Assembly: GCA_963737545.1 (NCBI GenBank)
Contig: CAVTTH010000001.1
Location: 186,001-250,000, forward strand
DNA: 64,000 bases
Source of the DNA: CAVTTH01 sp963737545
GTDB lineage: Bacteria > Verrucomicrobiota > Verrucomicrobiia > Chthoniobacterales > UBA10450
Reading direction: 5' to 3'
The first letter of the stretch is position 1; every line of letters begins with the position of its first letter. This document shows, piece by piece, positions 20,768 to 30,114 of the stretch. Position numbers and translations under genes: made by a program. Below the pieces are notes generated by a model, which did not search any database, had not been told where the DNA came from, and saw only the letters and a program-made list of their open reading frames with translations.

Positions 20768-21979
20768 TCCGATTCTTCTTCCTCCGGCTCCGCTAGCAGC
20801 TCCGGCAAGAGTGGCTGCGGATTCGTTGGCAGTTCTTCCACGTCGCGCAGGCTTTTTCGTAATTCCATGAGAGTGTATCGCAACTTTGTCCATGTCGCTC
20901 GATGCCTGATCGAGCTTATCTTTCACCTTCGATAAGGCATCGCCGAATTTCCCGAATTCATTCTTCACCGCGCCGAGCAAATTCCAGACTTCGCTCGAAC
21001 GTTTTTGAATGGCGAGCGTGCGAAATCCCATCTGCAAGCTGTTGAGCAACGCCGCCAAAGTCGTCGGTCCAGCAAAAACCACCCGGCAATCGCGCTGCAC
21101 TTGCTCGACCAGGCCGATGCGGCGGATCGCTTCGGCATAAAGTCCTTCCGTCGGCAGAAACATGAGAGCGAAGTCCGTCGTCCTTGGCGGGTTGATGTAC
21201 TTCGCGCAAATATCTTTTGCGCATTTTTTCAATTGCGTTTCCAGACTGCGCATCGCAGCATCCACTGCCGGCACGTCCGCATTCTCCTGCGCCGCGATCA
21301 GCCGATGATAATCTTCGATCGGAAATTTCGCGTCGATCGGAAGCCAAACCGGCGCACCGTTTTCATCGCCCGGCAATTTGATGGCAAATTCGACCGTCTC
21401 CCCACTCTCGTCGCGCGTCTTCACATTGCACGCGAATTGGTCCGTCGTTAGGACTTGCTCGAGGAGCGCACCCAACTGTACTTCGCCCCAGCCGCCACGC
21501 GTCTTCACATTTGTCAGGACACGCTGCAATCCACCGACATCACTCGCAAGCTGCTGCATGGCCCCGAGTCCCCGATGCACCTGCTCAAGCCGCTCGCTCA
21601 CGAGCTTGAACGATTCAGTCAGCCTCTTTTCCAGTGTGCCTTGCAATTTTTCGTCAACCGTCGCGCGCATTTTTTCGATCTGTCGGGAATTATCTTCCTG
21701 CAATTGTTTCAAGCGCAGATCGACAATCGAGCGCACGCTCTCCAGCGAGGAAGTAAGTTCGTCGCGCTGTGTCTTTGCCGATTGAGCGCTTTCTTCCCGG
21801 CCGCGCGACATTTCTTCTCGCAACATGCGCTCGGCCCTCTCTTGCGCGCGATCAAGTAGTTCCAAACGCTGAATGAGTTCTGCTTCGCCCGAGCGACGAC
21901 GACGTGAGAGTAGAAAAACGCAAACACCTAGCGCCGCGCCAACGATCAAACCAACCGCGAGATAAAGTTCCGGGCGCAC
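20764..21979 (-). CDS. rmuC: DNA recombination protein RmuC, frameshift near the C-terminus
   Basis: GTG 21979 starts an N-terminal transmembrane helix (LAVGLIVGAALGVCVFLL), a long coiled coil (residues ~30-140) and the RmuC nuclease-like domain: GGWGEVQLGALLEQVLTTDQ, LPIDAKFPIEDYHRL, DFALMFLPTEGLYAEA, VVFAGPTTLAALLNSLQMGF, DALSKVKDKLDQASSDMDK. Near 20885 an extra base shifts the frame; in the correct frame the tail is YTLMELRKSLRDVEELP and an acidic end with stop at 20764, while the unrepaired frame runs on to 20555. RmuC limits inversions at short inverted repeats, which is notable in a palindrome-rich genome. Confidence 0.85.
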
Positions 21980-22041
21980 TCTTAGCGATTACCAGCAGTG
22001 CGTCGCATGTTCAAGCCAGAGACACCCATCGCCCTCTCGCT

Positions 22042-22153
22042 GTCATCCTGAGCGGAGCGAAGGACCTCGCATAAGCAGATTGTCGCGGCTCACGCTACGC
22101 GCCTGCCATAAAGGAATGTGAGGTCCCTCGCCGTCTCCGCGGCTCGGGATGAC
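22042..22153. repeat. REP-like palindrome, family 1, diverged long copy
   Basis: Outer arms GTCATCCTGAGCGGAGCGAA and GCGGCTCGGGATGAC with an inner GGACCTCGC...GAGGTCCCTC pair. Located just 3' of the receptor gene and upstream of rmuC. Confidence 0.7.
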
Positions 22154-22161
22154 ATGCACAA

Positions 22162-24036
22162 TTAGAACCGCACCTTCACCCCACCATACGCGGCTCGGCC
22201 CAACGTCGGGAAACCAAAGACCTCGGCGTACTGCTCATTCGTCAGGTTATTAATCCGGCCAAAGATCGTGAGGTGCGGATTGATTTCGTATTCGGCCGCG
22301 AAATTCACAAACGAGTAATCTTCAATATCGAAGTTCGGCACACCGAAACTCAGCTCTTCCCGTGCGTTGACGAATTTTGCTTCCACCGTCGTCCGCAATT
22401 TTTTGCACCACAGATACGAGGCCGAAACATAAAACTCATTGCGCGGCCGCCGTGGCAATCGCGCGCCCTGTGGTTGATTGATATCAGCCGACGATGTTTT
22501 TTCTGCGTCGAGGTAGGTGTATGTCGCCGAGAAAGTGAGGTCGGTCAGCGGTCGAATTTGAATCTCGCTTTCCAGTCCCTGCGTTCGCGCGGCGCCCAGG
22601 TTCAACGTGTCAAAAAGCCCGCTAAACCCGATCAGGTTCGACAAATCGTTATGGAAATAGGTCAGGCCAACGGTGCCACGTCCTCCCCAAAAATGCTGTT
22701 CGATTCCCACGTCAAACCCGCGATCTTTTTCCGGCTCCAGCCCAAAGTTATTGCCGAAAATCTTGTCCTGACTGCTCGGCGGACTGAAGCCGGTCGCGAT
22801 GCTCGAATGCAAGATCGTGTCTGTCGGTTTGATTCGGTAACTGCCGGCGACGCGATAAGTCCAAACGCCACCGAATTGGTTGAAATGGTCGTAGCGTCCA
22901 CCGGCGACGAGCAACAAGCCGTCACACGGAGTGATGCTCGCCTGCAGAAATACGGCGGTCTCTTCCGTGTGATCGCTGACAAAGGTCGGCTGCGGCCCAA
23001 AGTCCTGTGAAACGAATGGCCGTTCCTGGCCTGCGTCGACATCGCTGTAGAAAAACCCCGAGGTCAGCGTGAGCCACGATGCCGCTTTGAGATCATTTTG
23101 ATAATCGATGGTCAAACGCTTGAACAGCGCGCGCGTCGGACCGACGAAACCATCGTCGTTTGGATCGTTTACCTGCCGCTCGTGATCGTAGCTGACGATC
23201 AACTTGTGGTCCCACCAATCGACCGGCTTGAAATCGACCCGGGGAGCGACCAGCCAGCGTTCGGTCAAAAGATTATCGAGTGGCTTCGGATCGAAAATCG
23301 AATTCGGGTTGCCGGTGTCCGCGAGCGAATAGGCAAACAAAGCGCTGATTCTCCATTGTTCGTTAGGCGACCAACCGATGTTCACGAGGCCGTTACTCAG
23401 GCGATACTGATTGTTCGGCCGCTCATAATCCGTATCGAGCCGGCTCAGTCCGACGGAATAATCGAACTGACGAAATGAACCCGAACTCTGGAAGGTTTCG
23501 CGAAACGTGTCGAACGATCCCGCTTCGGCGCTGAACTCGCCGGTTGGTGGTCCGCTTCCCTGTTTGGTAAAGATCTGAATCACCCCCGCGAGCGCGCGTG
23601 GACCGTACAAAGTGCTCTGTGGTCCGCGGACAACTTCGATCCGCGCGATATTATCGGTGGTTAAGTCGGCAAAATTGAACGCTCCCTGAAGTCCCTGATT
23701 GATCGGAATACCGTCGATCAAGACCTGGGTATGTTCACTGCGCAGACCGCGAAGAAAGACCGAGGTCAGCTGTCCCGCCGTCCCGGTTTCCACGACCGAC
23801 AATCCGGGAACCTCACGCAATGCGTCCGCCACGCGCCGAATTTGTTTTTGCTCGATAATTTCATCCGTGATCACGCTGACGCTCGAAGGCGATTCATCTT
23901 CCGGGATGGGAAGCCGGGTCGCGCTCACCACGATCGGTTCGCTTTCGGTCGAGATCTCGGATGGAGCCGCATCCTGCGCGCGGCAAGGAGATGGGGTGGC
24001 CACATTGAGGAGGAGCACGAGGATGCAACACAGCAT
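22162..24036 (-). CDS. btuB: TonB-dependent receptor, BtuB-like (cobalamin uptake)
   Basis: ATG 24036 gives about 624 residues with a signal peptide (MLCCILVLLLNVATPSPCRA), a TonB-box-like EPIVVSATRLP, the plug domain (RRVADALREVPGLSVVETG, IDGIPINQGL, RIEVVRGPQSTLYG) and a 22-strand barrel ending in aromatic VKVRF. A longer upstream reading to 24252 would translate through the MITE-like repeat and is rejected. A cobalamin riboswitch about 350 bases upstream (24384-24580) on the same strand argues for vitamin B12 or corrinoid import through the outer membrane with TonB energy. Confidence 0.85.
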   Translation of the reverse strand: MLCCILVLLLNVATPSPCRAQDAAPSEISTESEPIVVSATRLPIPEDESPSSVSVITDEIIEQKQIRRVADALREVPGLSVVETGTAGQLTSVFLRGLRSEHTQVLIDGIPINQGLQGAFNFADLTTDNIARIEVVRGPQSTLYGPRALAGVIQIFTKQGSGPPTGEFSAEAGSFDTFRETFQSSGSFRQFDYSVGLSRLDTDYERPNNQYRLSNGLVNIGWSPNEQWRISALFAYSLADTGNPNSIFDPKPLDNLLTERWLVAPRVDFKPVDWWDHKLIVSYDHERQVNDPNDDGFVGPTRALFKRLTIDYQNDLKAASWLTLTSGFFYSDVDAGQERPFVSQDFGPQPTFVSDHTEETAVFLQASITPCDGLLLVAGGRYDHFNQFGGVWTYRVAGSYRIKPTDTILHSSIATGFSPPSSQDKIFGNNFGLEPEKDRGFDVGIEQHFWGGRGTVGLTYFHNDLSNLIGFSGLFDTLNLGAARTQGLESEIQIRPLTDLTFSATYTYLDAEKTSSADINQPQGARLPRRPRNEFYVSASYLWCKKLRTTVEAKFVNAREELSFGVPNFDIEDYSFVNFAAEYEINPHLTIFGRINNLTNEQYAEVFGFPTLGRAAYGGVKVRF

Positions 24037-24053
24037 CGTCGCGCAGCAGAACT

Positions 24054-24213
24054 CCGGGGAGCGCACGCGGCTCGCGTGTCGATTGCGGCGACTCGCCGCA
24101 ATCACATCCGTGGCGCGTCCAATCTCAAGACCTAGCCCCGCCGTCCGCCACTCGACCGAAGTTCGCGTTGGCGAGCCGCCAACGCCCGCACGCGAGCCGC
24201 GTGCGCTCCCCGG
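24054..24213. mobile_element. MITE-like element with 25-bp perfect terminal inverted repeats
   Basis: Bases 24054-24078 and 24189-24213 are exact reverse complements (25 of 25). Inside lie two further palindromes: 24081-24103 (11-1-11) and 24167-24183 (7-3-7). There is no coding capacity. It separates the riboswitch from the btuB start codon. Confidence 0.7.
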
Positions 24214-24383
24214 AAGCCTGATCGCACTGCCTCCAATATTGATCTGCCGCATAACAAGTTTCCTCCAATGACAGAGAGGCGGACTTGGCCGGTTGCACCA
24301 GATCGTCCACAGCTCTCATTCTTCTTTTTCGCGAAGAAGTTTTTTCGGGTCGTTCGCACACGCGGCGACTCGAATGAGGTGGA

Positions 24384-24580
24384 GCGGGCAAATATTCTGG
24401 CTTCTGGTTTCTGGCGTTCGCCTAACGACGTTCGCACACCTTCTTCCCGCCTTCACCGGTCACCCGCGGCGACCGATTGGCTCATGGGAAGTCGTATCCA
24501 GTTACAGCAGCGCAACTGCTCCCGATTCACACGGGATTTCTCGCGCCGATCCACTGATCAAACTCGCAAAGAACTGTCGC
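24384..24580 (-). promoter_or_regulatory. Cobalamin (B12) riboswitch upstream of btuB
   Basis: On the minus strand the order of conserved blocks is GTGTGAATCGGGAGCAG, GCTGCTGTAACTGGA, then GACCGGTGAAGGCGGGAAG with AAGGTG, and finally GAAGCCAGAATATTTGCC, close to the AGCCAGGAGACCTGCC end of the cobalamin aptamer. Position ahead of a BtuB-like receptor fits repression by adenosylcobalamin. Exact boundaries were not modelled. Confidence 0.75.
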
Positions 24581-24648
24581 GAGCAATAGCCGCTTGCGCT
24601 TGTCCGCTCAAGAATTATTTAATCAATTACGCCGATGGCGTGCGCTTT

Positions 24649-25599
24649 ATGCCAGACCCTTCCTCATCACTCAATCTGCTTGTTACCGGTGGCGCGGGAT
24701 TCATTGGTTCGAATCTCGTGCTCGCGCTGCAGGAGCAATTTCCCAAGGCGCGGCTGACCGTGATCGACGACTTCCGGTCCGGGGACTTCAAGAATCTTGT
24801 GGGCTATCGCGGTGATCTCGTCGCCCAAAATCTGGCCACACTCGATTGGCGCGAACAATTCGGCGACGAAAAATTCGACGCCGTCTTCCATCTGGCATCG
24901 ATCACCGATACCACCCTGCACGATCAATTTATCCAGGTGCATGACAACGTGGAGAGTTTTCGGCGGCTGCTGAATTTCGCGCGACCGAATCGAACGCGGA
25001 TTGTTTTTGCTTCCTCGGCCTCGACCTACGGTGCGGTCAGTCGCGCGAGCGTTGAATCAAACGGCGCCGCCCCGGCGAACGTTTATGCGTTTTCCAAAGT
25101 CATCATGGACAATCTGGCGCGGCGCGCGGCGGAGGAATTCCCCGATTGGATCATCGTCGGCCTGCGTTATTTCAATGTTTACGGACCGCGCGAAGCGCAC
25201 AAGGGCGTCCCGGCAAGCATGGTTTACCATCTGGCAAAGCAGATGAAGGCCGGCCAGCGGCCGCGCATTTTCAAGCTCGGCCAGCAAAAGCGCGACTTCG
25301 TTTACGTGAAAGACATCGTGCAAGGCAGCATCCGCGCGCTCGAAGCAAAGGAGAGCGGCATTTACAATCTCGGCTCCGGCCAGGCGCGATCGTTCAACGA
25401 ACTGGTCAATGTCTTGAACCGATGTCTCGGGACGAAGTTGCAGCCCGATTACATCGATAACCCGCACGCCCACTACCAGAATTTTACACAGGCGAATTTA
25501 ACAAAGGTACGCGACGCGCTTGGCTACGAGCCGCAATATCCACTCGAATCGGGTGTGGCCGACTATCTGAAATGGTTGTATCCGGGAACCGCGCAATGA
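24649..25599 (+). CDS. NAD-dependent epimerase, HldD/RfaD-like
   Basis: ATG 24649 gives 316 residues, an SDR-extended fold: Rossmann motif TGGAGFIGSNLVLALQ, DDFRSGDFKNL, VFHLASITDTT, the catalytic SSASTYG and YAFSKVIMD (YxxxK), then LRYFNVYGPRE and FVYVKDIVQG. The pattern fits ADP-L-glycero-D-manno-heptose 6-epimerase, which would make heptose for the LPS inner core, but other sugar epimerases share it. Divergent from btuB. A REP-like palindrome follows at once. Confidence 0.8.
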   Translation: MPDPSSSLNLLVTGGAGFIGSNLVLALQEQFPKARLTVIDDFRSGDFKNLVGYRGDLVAQNLATLDWREQFGDEKFDAVFHLASITDTTLHDQFIQVHDNVESFRRLLNFARPNRTRIVFASSASTYGAVSRASVESNGAAPANVYAFSKVIMDNLARRAAEEFPDWIIVGLRYFNVYGPREAHKGVPASMVYHLAKQMKAGQRPRIFKLGQQKRDFVYVKDIVQGSIRALEAKESGIYNLGSGQARSFNELVNVLNRCLGTKLQPDYIDNPHAHYQNFTQANLTKVRDALGYEPQYPLESGVADYLKWLYPGTAQ

Positions 25600-25604
25600 A
25601 TTGT

Positions 25605-25688
25605 GTCATCCCGAGCGGAGTCGAGGCATCGCCGCGGTGCAACCTTTAAGCTAACGCGACGGGATCCCTCGACTTCGCTCGGGATGAC
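25605..25688. repeat. REP-like palindrome, family 1
   Basis: Arms GTCATCCCGAGCGGAGTCGA and CCTCGACTTCGCTCGGGATG. It lies between the epimerase and the deoxyhypusine-synthase-like gene. Confidence 0.85.
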
Positions 25689-25710
25689 GGCGCATTAAGA
25701 ACGGAGCCTT

Positions 25711-26800
25711 ATGAAACCACAAAAATCCGATCTCCTGGTCGAAGTCGTCGAACACATCGATATCAAGGAACACAACGTTGTTCCGCTCGTCGAAGCGATG
25801 AGCAAAATGGCATTCTCCGCGCGCGATCTCGGCCGCGCCGCGCACATCTACGATCAAATGCTGCGCGAGGAGGATTGCGCGATCATTCTTTGTCTCGCCG
25901 GATCGCTCTTCTCCGCCGGGCTCAAAAACGTGGTCGTCGATCTCATTCGTCACAACATGGTGGACGCCATCGTCTCGACCGGCGCAATCATCGTCGATCA
26001 GGATTTTTTCGAAGCGCTCGGCTTCAAACATTACAAGGGCGATATTTTCATGAGCGACGACACGCTCCGCAAACTCGCCATCGATCGGATCTACGACACC
26101 TACATCGACGAAGATCAGTTGCGCATTTGCGACGCCACCACCGGCGAGATCGCCGATAAGTTGCCGCCGCGTCCGCACTCCTCGCGAGAATTCATCAGGG
26201 CGATGGGTGAATACCTGGTGAAGAATGCAAAGAACCGCGATTCAGTCGTGCTCTCCGCGTTCGAGAAAAGGCGTGCCGATCTTCTGCCCGGCTTTCAGCG
26301 ATTGCAGCGCAGGCTTCGGATTGATCCATCATCAATGGCATCATCCCGACGAGCATCTCAGCATTGATTCGGCGAAGGATTTTCTCGAACTGACCAGGAT
26401 CAAGATTGGATCAAAACAAAGCGGGCTGTTCATGGTCGGCGGCGGTGTGCCGAAAAACTTTGCGCAGGACACGGTCGTGGCTGGTGATTATCTCGGATTC
26501 GACGTCGGCATGCACAAATACGCGATTCAGATCACGGTCGCGGACGATCGCGATGGAGCGCTTTCCGGTTCCACGCTGAAGGAGGCAAATTCATGGGGCA
26601 AAGTGGATCTGGGCGCGGAGCAGATGGTCTACGCGGAAGCAACCCTGGCGTTGCCGCTGGTTGCGGGCTACGCCTATCACAAGGGCAGCTGGAAAAATCG
26701 TCAGGCCCGCGAATACACCAGGCTGCTTGATCAGCCTGCGACCGCGACAAAAAAGAAACTCGTCGCCGCTCGTCTAGGCGTCCACGCTACGAGGCCGCGA
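25711..26800 (+). CDS. Deoxyhypusine-synthase-like protein, one frameshift
   Basis: The first frame carries VVPLVEAMSKMAFSARDLGR, the NAD-site-like LAGSLFSAGLKNVVVDLI and DAIVSTGA. After AFEK, an extra A in the AAAA run near 26268 shifts the frame; the next frame continues VPIFCPAFSDCSAGFGLIHH, LFMVGGGVPKN and NSWGKVDLGAEQMVYAEATL, where the WGK lysine matches the catalytic lysine of eukaryotic DHS. Family members transfer the aminobutyl group of spermidine; bacterial homologues often make homospermidine or related polyamines. The true C-terminus is uncertain because the second frame runs on into the convergent GNAT gene. Probably an assembly indel. Confidence 0.75.
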
Positions 26801-27263
26801 GATCTCGAAAAGCATCCTCGGACATTTGGAATTCGTGCCAATCGTGATCGATCCTGGCACCGAGCCGTTCGTAGAATTGAATGCTGCGCAGATTCCATTT
26901 TGCGACATACCACTTGATCATTCCGCAACCAGCCCGCTCAGCTTCCTTTGCCACAGCTTTCATCAATAGCTCGCCGGTGCCTTTGCTCCGGTGTCGATCA
27001 GCAACGAACAGCTCCTTGATGATGATGTTCGGCCTGGCTCGATAGGTAAACGGGACGAAATAATAAACGAGGAAGCCAATCAACTCACCGCGCTCTTCGG
27101 CGACAAAACAGTAAAAATCAGGCGGTGAACGTCGAAATCCCTGTTCGCGCACGACTTCTTCGGTGACGGCAAAAGCGTCTGCGTATTTTTCAAACACGGC
27201 CAGCTGCCGCATCAAGGGAAGGAGGTTCGGAACATCCGCCTCAACTGCTTTCCTGACCCGCAT
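26787..27263 (-). CDS. GNAT-family N-acetyltransferase (diamine/spermidine acetyltransferase-like)
   Basis: ATG 27263 gives 158 residues: MRVRKAVEADVPNLLPLMRQ, FYCFVAEERGELIGFLVYYF, the acetyl-CoA loop LFVADRHRSKGTGELLMKAV and WNLRSIQFYERLGA, the general GNAT plan with a terminus like SSAT. A polyamine substrate is suggested only by similarity and by the neighbouring deoxyhypusine-synthase-like gene. A longer start at 27311 would overlap the upstream OsmC gene. Confidence 0.75.
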   Translation of the reverse strand: MRVRKAVEADVPNLLPLMRQLAVFEKYADAFAVTEEVVREQGFRRSPPDFYCFVAEERGELIGFLVYYFVPFTYRARPNIIIKELFVADRHRSKGTGELLMKAVAKEAERAGCGMIKWYVAKWNLRSIQFYERLGARIDHDWHEFQMSEDAFRDLAAS

Positions 27264-27298
27264 GTCGGACACGTGAGAGTTTTCGCGTGGTGGCGGCT

Positions 27299-27706
27299 TC
27301 AACCTTCCCAAAAGAATTCGGTCGGTCGTTTCATCTCGGAGGGCAGGCTCCGGTTGACCGGGCAGCCCAGCGCCGTCTTTTCTAAAAGCTCGCGTTCCGG
27401 ATGATCGGGAGACAGCGGCAAGTGCACTTCCGTCACGAGGCGACTGATACGGCGCGGGTCATTCGCCATTTCTTTCGCCACATGCACCGTCGTTCCTTTC
27501 AGATCGATTTGATGACGTTCGGCTACGATCGCCATGGTCGTCGCAATGCAGGTTCCGAGCGCAGTCGCGACAAGATCAGTCGGAGAAAATGCTTCGCCTT
27601 TTCCCTGATTGTCCGTCGGAGCATCGGTATCGATTTTTGATTTTGATGGTTCGTGAATGGCGTTGCAATGCAAACCGCCCGTGTACTCGACGGAGATGTT
27701 AACCAT
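27299..27706 (-). CDS. OsmC/Ohr family protein
   Basis: 135 residues with the family plan: N-terminal strand region ISVEYTGGLHCNAIHEPSKS, a central helix with the first reactive cysteine (TDLVATALGTCIATTMAIVA) and the second in KTALGCPVNRSLP. OsmC-type proteins reduce organic hydroperoxides by the two-cysteine pair. It precedes the GNAT gene by 35 bases and the two may be co-transcribed. Confidence 0.85.
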   Translation of the reverse strand: MVNISVEYTGGLHCNAIHEPSKSKIDTDAPTDNQGKGEAFSPTDLVATALGTCIATTMAIVAERHQIDLKGTTVHVAKEMANDPRRISRLVTEVHLPLSPDHPERELLEKTALGCPVNRSLPSEMKRPTEFFWEG

Positions 27707-27736
27707 GAGAGAATGTGCGATGCGTTGCGGCTCTTG

Positions 27737-28786
27737 TCATGGAGCAACAATCGGCCTTTCCTGAATCTTGTCCGCGTTCTCCTCGAATTCGCTCCGAAAG
27801 ACATTCGTTAGGGTGGGATCGTGCAGAATGTTCATATCGGTGTCGTGTTTTTTGTGATCATCGTTTTCCCACGCTTCATTCCACCAGCAGAAACCGATCA
27901 CGGCGGGCCAGCGCCCAGAGAACAAGTCGTCGAGAGCAGACTTGGCCCACTCATCGGCGCGAAGGTGGTGATTGTGCAGATCGCAACCGATCTCAGCGAA
28001 GATAATCGGTTTCCCCGGTGCGAGCTTGACCAGCCGTGGATAGGCTTCGCGCATCTTGAAACGCAAACTTTCGAGGCCGTCTCTCGTGGTCGGAGTGAGC
28101 GGGCCATAAGCACTCACCGCCATCCAATCACAGTAGTTTTCCCCGGGAAAATAATTCTCGAAATGATTCCACTTCGCTTCCGGTTCATCGAACCAGTTGA
28201 CGTGCCAGACCCACTGCAGATTATCGGCGCCCTCTGCCCGCATCAGATCGACGATGTGCCGATAGGCCGCGATGTAGCGCTGCGGTCCGATCTTGGCGCC
28301 CCCGTTCCATGTCCCGTTCCAGGCGAACCATTTTCCATTCGGCTCCATCCCCCACTCGATCAAAATGGGTGAACCAAATGTTTTTGCGTCTCGCGCCCAC
28401 GATCTCAGGTCTTCATCGAATTTTCCTGAAATGATGTTTTCCAGGCTGAAAATCTTTTCGACGTGATTCTGGTCGAGGTCCGAGCGCAGCATCAGCCGGA
28501 TATACGGAACTTTGCCAAGGTCGCGAATCCAGCCGCACATGGCGGCGGGAAATTTCCTCGATTCAAACCAATTGTCGGAAAAGAAAACCCACGCCGTCTT
28601 TTTTCCGACTGCTTCTTCGTAACGCGACACGTCGCTCGCGGTCACATCGTGTTCGTTCGTCGCGGCTCCATCGTAGTAGAAGCCGTGATACAATTTCCCC
28701 GGTGGCGGCGCGGCGACGGGCGGCGCAGCGTCTAATCGCTGACCGGCGAGCGCGATCGTCAGACAGAGCGTAAATAGCCGGGACAT
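27737..28786 (-). CDS. Secreted glycoside hydrolase, GH26-like (beta-mannanase)
   Basis: 349 residues with a signal peptide (MSRLFTLCLTIALAGQRLDA). The TIM-barrel core has PILIEWGMEPNGKW (acid/base glutamate), WVWHVNWFDEP, CDWMAVSAYGPL and the nucleophile region KPIIFAEIGCDLHN. These match the GH26 arrangement of mannan endo-1,4-beta-mannosidases. It would act on plant or fungal mannans outside the cytoplasm. No other polysaccharide genes are adjacent. Confidence 0.75.
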   Translation of the reverse strand: MSRLFTLCLTIALAGQRLDAAPPVAAPPPGKLYHGFYYDGAATNEHDVTASDVSRYEEAVGKKTAWVFFSDNWFESRKFPAAMCGWIRDLGKVPYIRLMLRSDLDQNHVEKIFSLENIISGKFDEDLRSWARDAKTFGSPILIEWGMEPNGKWFAWNGTWNGGAKIGPQRYIAAYRHIVDLMRAEGADNLQWVWHVNWFDEPEAKWNHFENYFPGENYCDWMAVSAYGPLTPTTRDGLESLRFKMREAYPRLVKLAPGKPIIFAEIGCDLHNHHLRADEWAKSALDDLFSGRWPAVIGFCWWNEAWENDDHKKHDTDMNILHDPTLTNVFRSEFEENADKIQERPIVAP

Positions 28787-28906
28787 GTGACAAGCTTAAG
28801 CATAGAGCAGCGCGATCACTTCTTCGTTCACTGCTTTTCGAATCTCCGGTCCGGCCATTTCTTTCCGAGAGTTGCAGCCCGATCAATTCTCCTTAGCCTT
28901 TTTCAC

Positions 28907-29356
28907 ATGGAGACAAAGGTTGCAGGCTTGGACTTGACCAAGGTCGCGCCGCGCAGTCCCCGAGTGCGCGTCGGCGGATATGCGATTCTCGGACGCACAA
29001 TCGATAAATGTCGCGCGTTGATCGGCGGAAATATCGGCCCGTATCATTTTGACTCCCTTTTGGACAACGTGCTCTTCGGATTCAAAAGCGTGAAGGGGGC
29101 CGATTTCAAAGCCGAGATTGAGAAAGGGGCGAGCGATATGGAAATGGCTCGATGGCTCGACAATCACGGCGAACAGCACACCCCGGAAGATGTGCGAGGC
29201 TGGGCCGACGAAATGGAACGAGCCACGTTGTTGGATAACCCCGAGAAGCAGGATTTTTTTATCGAGGAATGCCAAAAATTCGGACTCGATCCGGAGAAAA
29301 CTTCGATCTTTACCTGGCTCGAGACCGACGACAAAGCCTGCCATTCAGGCGCCTAG
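28907..29356 (+). CDS. DUF5069 domain protein
   Basis: ATG 28907 gives 149 residues: GLDLTKVAPRSPRVRVGGYA, RTIDKCRALIGGNIGPYHF and FGLDPEKTSIFTWLE, a pattern of the uncharacterised DUF5069 family, which is common in Verrucomicrobia and Planctomycetes. Function unknown. It ends 24 bases before the GTG start of pgeF on the same strand, suggesting co-transcription. Confidence 0.7.
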   Translation: METKVAGLDLTKVAPRSPRVRVGGYAILGRTIDKCRALIGGNIGPYHFDSLLDNVLFGFKSVKGADFKAEIEKGASDMEMARWLDNHGEQHTPEDVRGWADEMERATLLDNPEKQDFFIEECQKFGLDPEKTSIFTWLETDDKACHSGA

Positions 29357-29380
29357 TCTCAAACGAGCGGCACCAAAGTA

Positions 29381-30049
29381 GTGCAGTCGAGTTCATCTGC
29401 GGTCGAAGAGTTTTCCGCACTCGCTGCGATTCCGGCATGCCGCCACGCTTTTGTTGGACGCATTCCCGGGATCGAAGTTTCCTACGATAAAGCGCAGGTC
29501 CTCGCGCGACTCGACGCGGCCCATCGCGAAATCCGCCGATCGCAAGGGATGGACCGCGGCCCGTTTCTCACCGCGCAACAGGTTCATGGCGATCGCATCG
29601 CGGTGATCGACCGGTCGACTTCGTCCGATGAATGTTTCTCCGAATCTGACGGGCTAATCACAAATCAGCCCGGAGTCTGTCTCGGCGTCTACGTTGCGGA
29701 CTGCTGTGCAATCTCCATCGTCGATCCAATTCGCAAGTGCATCGGCCTGGTGCATTCCGGCAAGAAAGGGACCGAACTCGGAATCGCGAGCCGCGCGATC
29801 GAGCAGATGCGCGAGATATTTGGATCGCTCGCGGCGGATCTAGTAGTGCAATTGAGTCCTTGTATCCGGCCGCCGCATTATGAAATCGATTTCGCGGCGG
29901 AGATCGCACGGCAATGTCGCGCCGCCGGTGTGATCGCGGTCCAGGATTGCAACATCTGCACGGCTTGCGATTTGAATCGCTACTATTCTTATCGCGCGGA
30001 GAAGGGGCGCACCGGTCGAATGCTCGCCCTGCTTGCTCTTAATAGGTAG
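29381..30049 (+). CDS. pgeF: Peptidoglycan editing factor PgeF / YfiH (multicopper-oxidase-like)
   Basis: GTG 29381 gives 222 residues. Conserved metal-site motifs are present: LTAQQVHGDRI, VADCCAISIVD, GLVHSGKKGTELG (HAGWRGT in most relatives) and the C-terminal YYSYRAEKGRTGRMLALL. PgeF hydrolyses misincorporated amino acids from UDP-MurNAc precursors; some relatives act as purine nucleosidase. The changed HSGKKGT loop sits next to a metal histidine, which is kept. Confidence 0.85.
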   Translation: MQSSSSAVEEFSALAAIPACRHAFVGRIPGIEVSYDKAQVLARLDAAHREIRRSQGMDRGPFLTAQQVHGDRIAVIDRSTSSDECFSESDGLITNQPGVCLGVYVADCCAISIVDPIRKCIGLVHSGKKGTELGIASRAIEQMREIFGSLAADLVVQLSPCIRPPHYEIDFAAEIARQCRAAGVIAVQDCNICTACDLNRYYSYRAEKGRTGRMLALLALNR

Positions 30050-30114
30050 GGATGCCGCAGTGCGGCGTTCGCGGTCAGCGCGGCGCGCCGACCCTAGCAA
30101 AGAAAAATGCGCTC

